Assembly (NCBI GenBank): GCA_947595555.1
Contig: CANQES010000034.1
Coordinates: forward strand, 1-13,359
Direction of reading: 5' to 3'
DNA from: an uncultured Clostridia bacterium
Lineage (GTDB): Bacteria > Bacillota > Clostridia > TANB77 > CAG-508
DNA length: 13,359 nucleotides
Both the position numbers and the translations under genes were made by a program. Below, in pieces: positions 12,070 through 13,359 of this stretch; position 1 is the first letter of the stretch, and every line of letters begins with the position of its first letter. The notes under the pieces were generated by a model. That model worked only from the letters and a program-made list of their open reading frames with translations, did not search any database and had not been told where the DNA came from.

Positions 12070-13359
12070 CTACTTCACATAAAGTACGACACGGAAACCG
12101 CTACCACTGCTGCAGTTAGTCTCACTATAGTTACCATAACGGCAGCATACTGGGAAGTCAGTACCCGCGTAAAAGGAGCTACCACCACGAAGGACAGCGT
12201 ATTCTGTTGTTCCATCTTGCTTTTCTGCTGTATGGTGTTGTCCTACTTCTGTTGTCCATTCCCACATATTTCCTGCTAAATCATATATATTTTTTGTTTT
12301 TGTTGCTTCTGCTGCTCCAGTTGCTATTTCTGTTTCTTCAGTATATGTTTTTGTAAAATCCCATTGGGCATGTGGTGTCGACCATTCATATTTACTATAT
12401 TCTGTTTTTACATTCTCTTCTGTAATTTTTTTACTGGTCTCTGTTCTTTTCCAGTTGCCTATTGAATAGTTTGTAGCATATAACCAACCATTTTGATAAG
12501 CATGCATAGCATATATTCCATCATTCTTTAAACTTATATTTGTATTATCACAGTGGTTTCCATATGTTGATGAATTTGTTACCTTTTCTACTTTCCCTTC
12601 TCCTGTTTTTATCCATTCTACTACTGTATCCCACGCATAGCTATCAATTAAGCTACTGGTAACTGAATTACTACTATACATATTACTAGATACTTGTAGT
12701 GCATTTTTTTGTGTAATTAAATTCCAACTTGGATGGTTTTTTCTGCTTACTGGTTTTAACCCTGCAACTGATGCTGACTCTTCTTCGTTTCCCCTTCCTG
12801 CTCTATTATATGTTCCTGCTCCATTTGTATAAAATGTTGCCCCTGTTGGAATTCCTGCCTCAAATCTTCCTATATAAAATCCTCCATACGTATCTACACT
12901 TGTCTCATTTCCTCCAGTATCTTTCCAATCATTATATTCTACATATTGATATTGTTTTGATTTATATTCTGTTCCATCTTCATTTTTTTCATTCCATGTC
13001 TTTGCAAGTCCATTTTTACTTTCGTATGTCACTCCACCTTCTCCACATGGCACCCACACAAATTGATTTCCATCTTTACTATTATCTAAATCATCTCCAT
13101 CTACATCTGATATTACAAATCCAGTATCTTTTGTTCCTCCTGCATAGTAAAATCCATTTGGTACTGGTATTATATGTCCTTCTCCATCTGCTACTGGCGT
13201 TACAGTATCTTCCCATTCAGCTCCTTCTGGTTTTGTTGTTTCTGTTCCTGCTGTCATTTTTCCTAAATCCGCATTATATATTTCTGCTATGTTTATTGTA
13301 TATTTTCCATCTTCTGTTGTTAATTCAAATCCTTCTGGAAAGTTATCCCATTTTAAATC
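12070..13359 (-). CDS. FGE-sulfatase/CLec-fold protein, probable DGR variable protein (N-terminus cut by window edge)
   Basis: The frame is open from the window end to TAG at 12072-12070, giving 429 residues; an internal ATG at 13257 is not the start, because 34 in-frame codons precede it (including KWDNFPEGFEL). Blocks shared with the left paralogue, counted from Met at 13257: QFVWVP 65-70, GGFYIGRFEA 125-134, SYAWDT 206-211, NIYDLAGNMWEWTTE 323-337. The C-terminus YAVLRGGS (353-360) to GFRVVLYVK (387-395) is the typical end of FGE-like/CLec domains, which bind ligands in DGR proteins such as Mtd. Its last 43 codons are 36 C/T-ending, with all six Gly as GGT and three Arg as CGT, unlike the A-ending codons before. 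I infer a surface ligand-binding protein diversified by a DGR outside the window. The N-terminal anchor is not visible. Confidence 0.85.
   Translation of the reverse strand, partial: DLKWDNFPEGFELTTEDGKYTINIAEIYNADLGKMTAGTETTKPEGAEWEDTVTPVADGEGHIIPVPNGFYYAGGTKDTGFVISDVDGDDLDNSKDGNQFVWVPCGEGGVTYESKNGLAKTWNEKNEDGTEYKSKQYQYVEYNDWKDTGGNETSVDTYGGFYIGRFEAGIPTGATFYTNGAGTYNRAGRGNEEESASVAGLKPVSRKNHPSWNLITQKNALQVSSNMYSSNSVTSSLIDSYAWDTVVEWIKTGEGKVEKVTNSSTYGNHCDNTNISLKNDGIYAMHAYQNGWLYATNYSIGNWKRTETSKKITEENVKTEYSKYEWSTPHAQWDFTKTYTEETEIATGAAEATKTKNIYDLAGNMWEWTTEVGQHHTAEKQDGTTEYAVLRGGSSFYAGTDFPVCCRYGNYSETNCSSGSGFRVVLYVK
12073..12201 (-). repeat. Candidate DGR variable region (VR) of the right CLec gene
   Basis: The 43 codons from TAC (12201) to AAG (12073) end in C or T in 36 cases and use CGT and GGT. 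They include a cluster of NNC/NNT codons after GGTGGTAGC and a second one after TGCTGCCGT, the pattern left when AAC/AAT codons of a template are rewritten at adenines. The final invariant-looking GGTTTCCGTGTCGTAC would be the mutagenic-homing start region. No matching template copy is present in the window. Confidence 0.6.

Noticed and set aside
13257..13257. ATG at 13257 as the start of the right CLec gene
   Set aside because: The frame stays open to the window edge through 34 plausible codons and no SD precedes this ATG, so the gene is cut by the window instead.
1..13359. DGR reverse transcriptase, Avd or template repeat inside the window
   Set aside because: No frame shows RT motifs (such as YxDD), no Avd-like small gene is seen, and I found no second copy of either VR sequence.

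Overview
The window comes from a low-GC, AT-ending-codon Gram-positive bacterium. It has strong Shine-Dalgarno sites, TTGaca/TATAAT promoters, A/T-ending codons (AGA for Arg, GGA for Gly), a class B PBP of the MecA type, a VanY-type peptidase and a short A-type RNase P RNA. I infer an uncultured, probably gut-associated member of the Clostridia/Firmicutes; the species cannot be told from the sequence. Every gene I can support lies on the minus strand, so the layout is described from right to left, in the direction of transcription.

Right edge (13359-12070): the C-terminal 429 residues of a formylglycine-generating-enzyme-like / C-type-lectin-fold (CLec) surface protein. Its last ~43 codons switch abruptly from A-ending codons to NNC/NNT codons (36 of 43), the look of a diversity-generating retroelement (DGR) variable region. 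Then comes rnpB (11984-11726, unusually short) with its own promoter. A consensus promoter overlapping the rnpB U-tract drives an operon of an alpha/beta hydrolase and a MecA-like class B PBP; the PBP is split by a one-base frameshift near 10230.

Middle (8689-6354): a two-gene unit encoding a six-helix membrane protein and a coiled-coil protein with a ~90-residue Asp/Glu tract, closed by a terminator whose stem includes the stop codon. Next is an ABC transporter with ATPase and FtsX/MacB permease fused (6254-3645), followed 28 bp later by a SipW/ER-type signal peptidase (3616-3017). A VanY-like D,D-carboxypeptidase (2963-2193) has its own promoter and terminator.

Left edge (about 2114-1): an IS200-type element (tnpA, 1989-1507) with hairpins at both ends and a long 5'-UTR hairpin that hides the tnpA ribosome binding site. 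It sits directly upstream of the promoter of a second CLec gene (1281-1, cut by the window edge). That protein starts with a type IV prepilin-like signal, and it too changes to NNC/NNT codons in its last 22 visible codons.

The most interesting signal is this pair of CLec genes at the two ends, read as probable DGR targets displayed through a pilin-like anchor. No reverse transcriptase, Avd gene or template repeat is in the window, so the retroelement, if it exists, lies outside. The genes between are mostly cell-envelope functions (PBP, carboxypeptidase, signal peptidase, MacB-like exporter).
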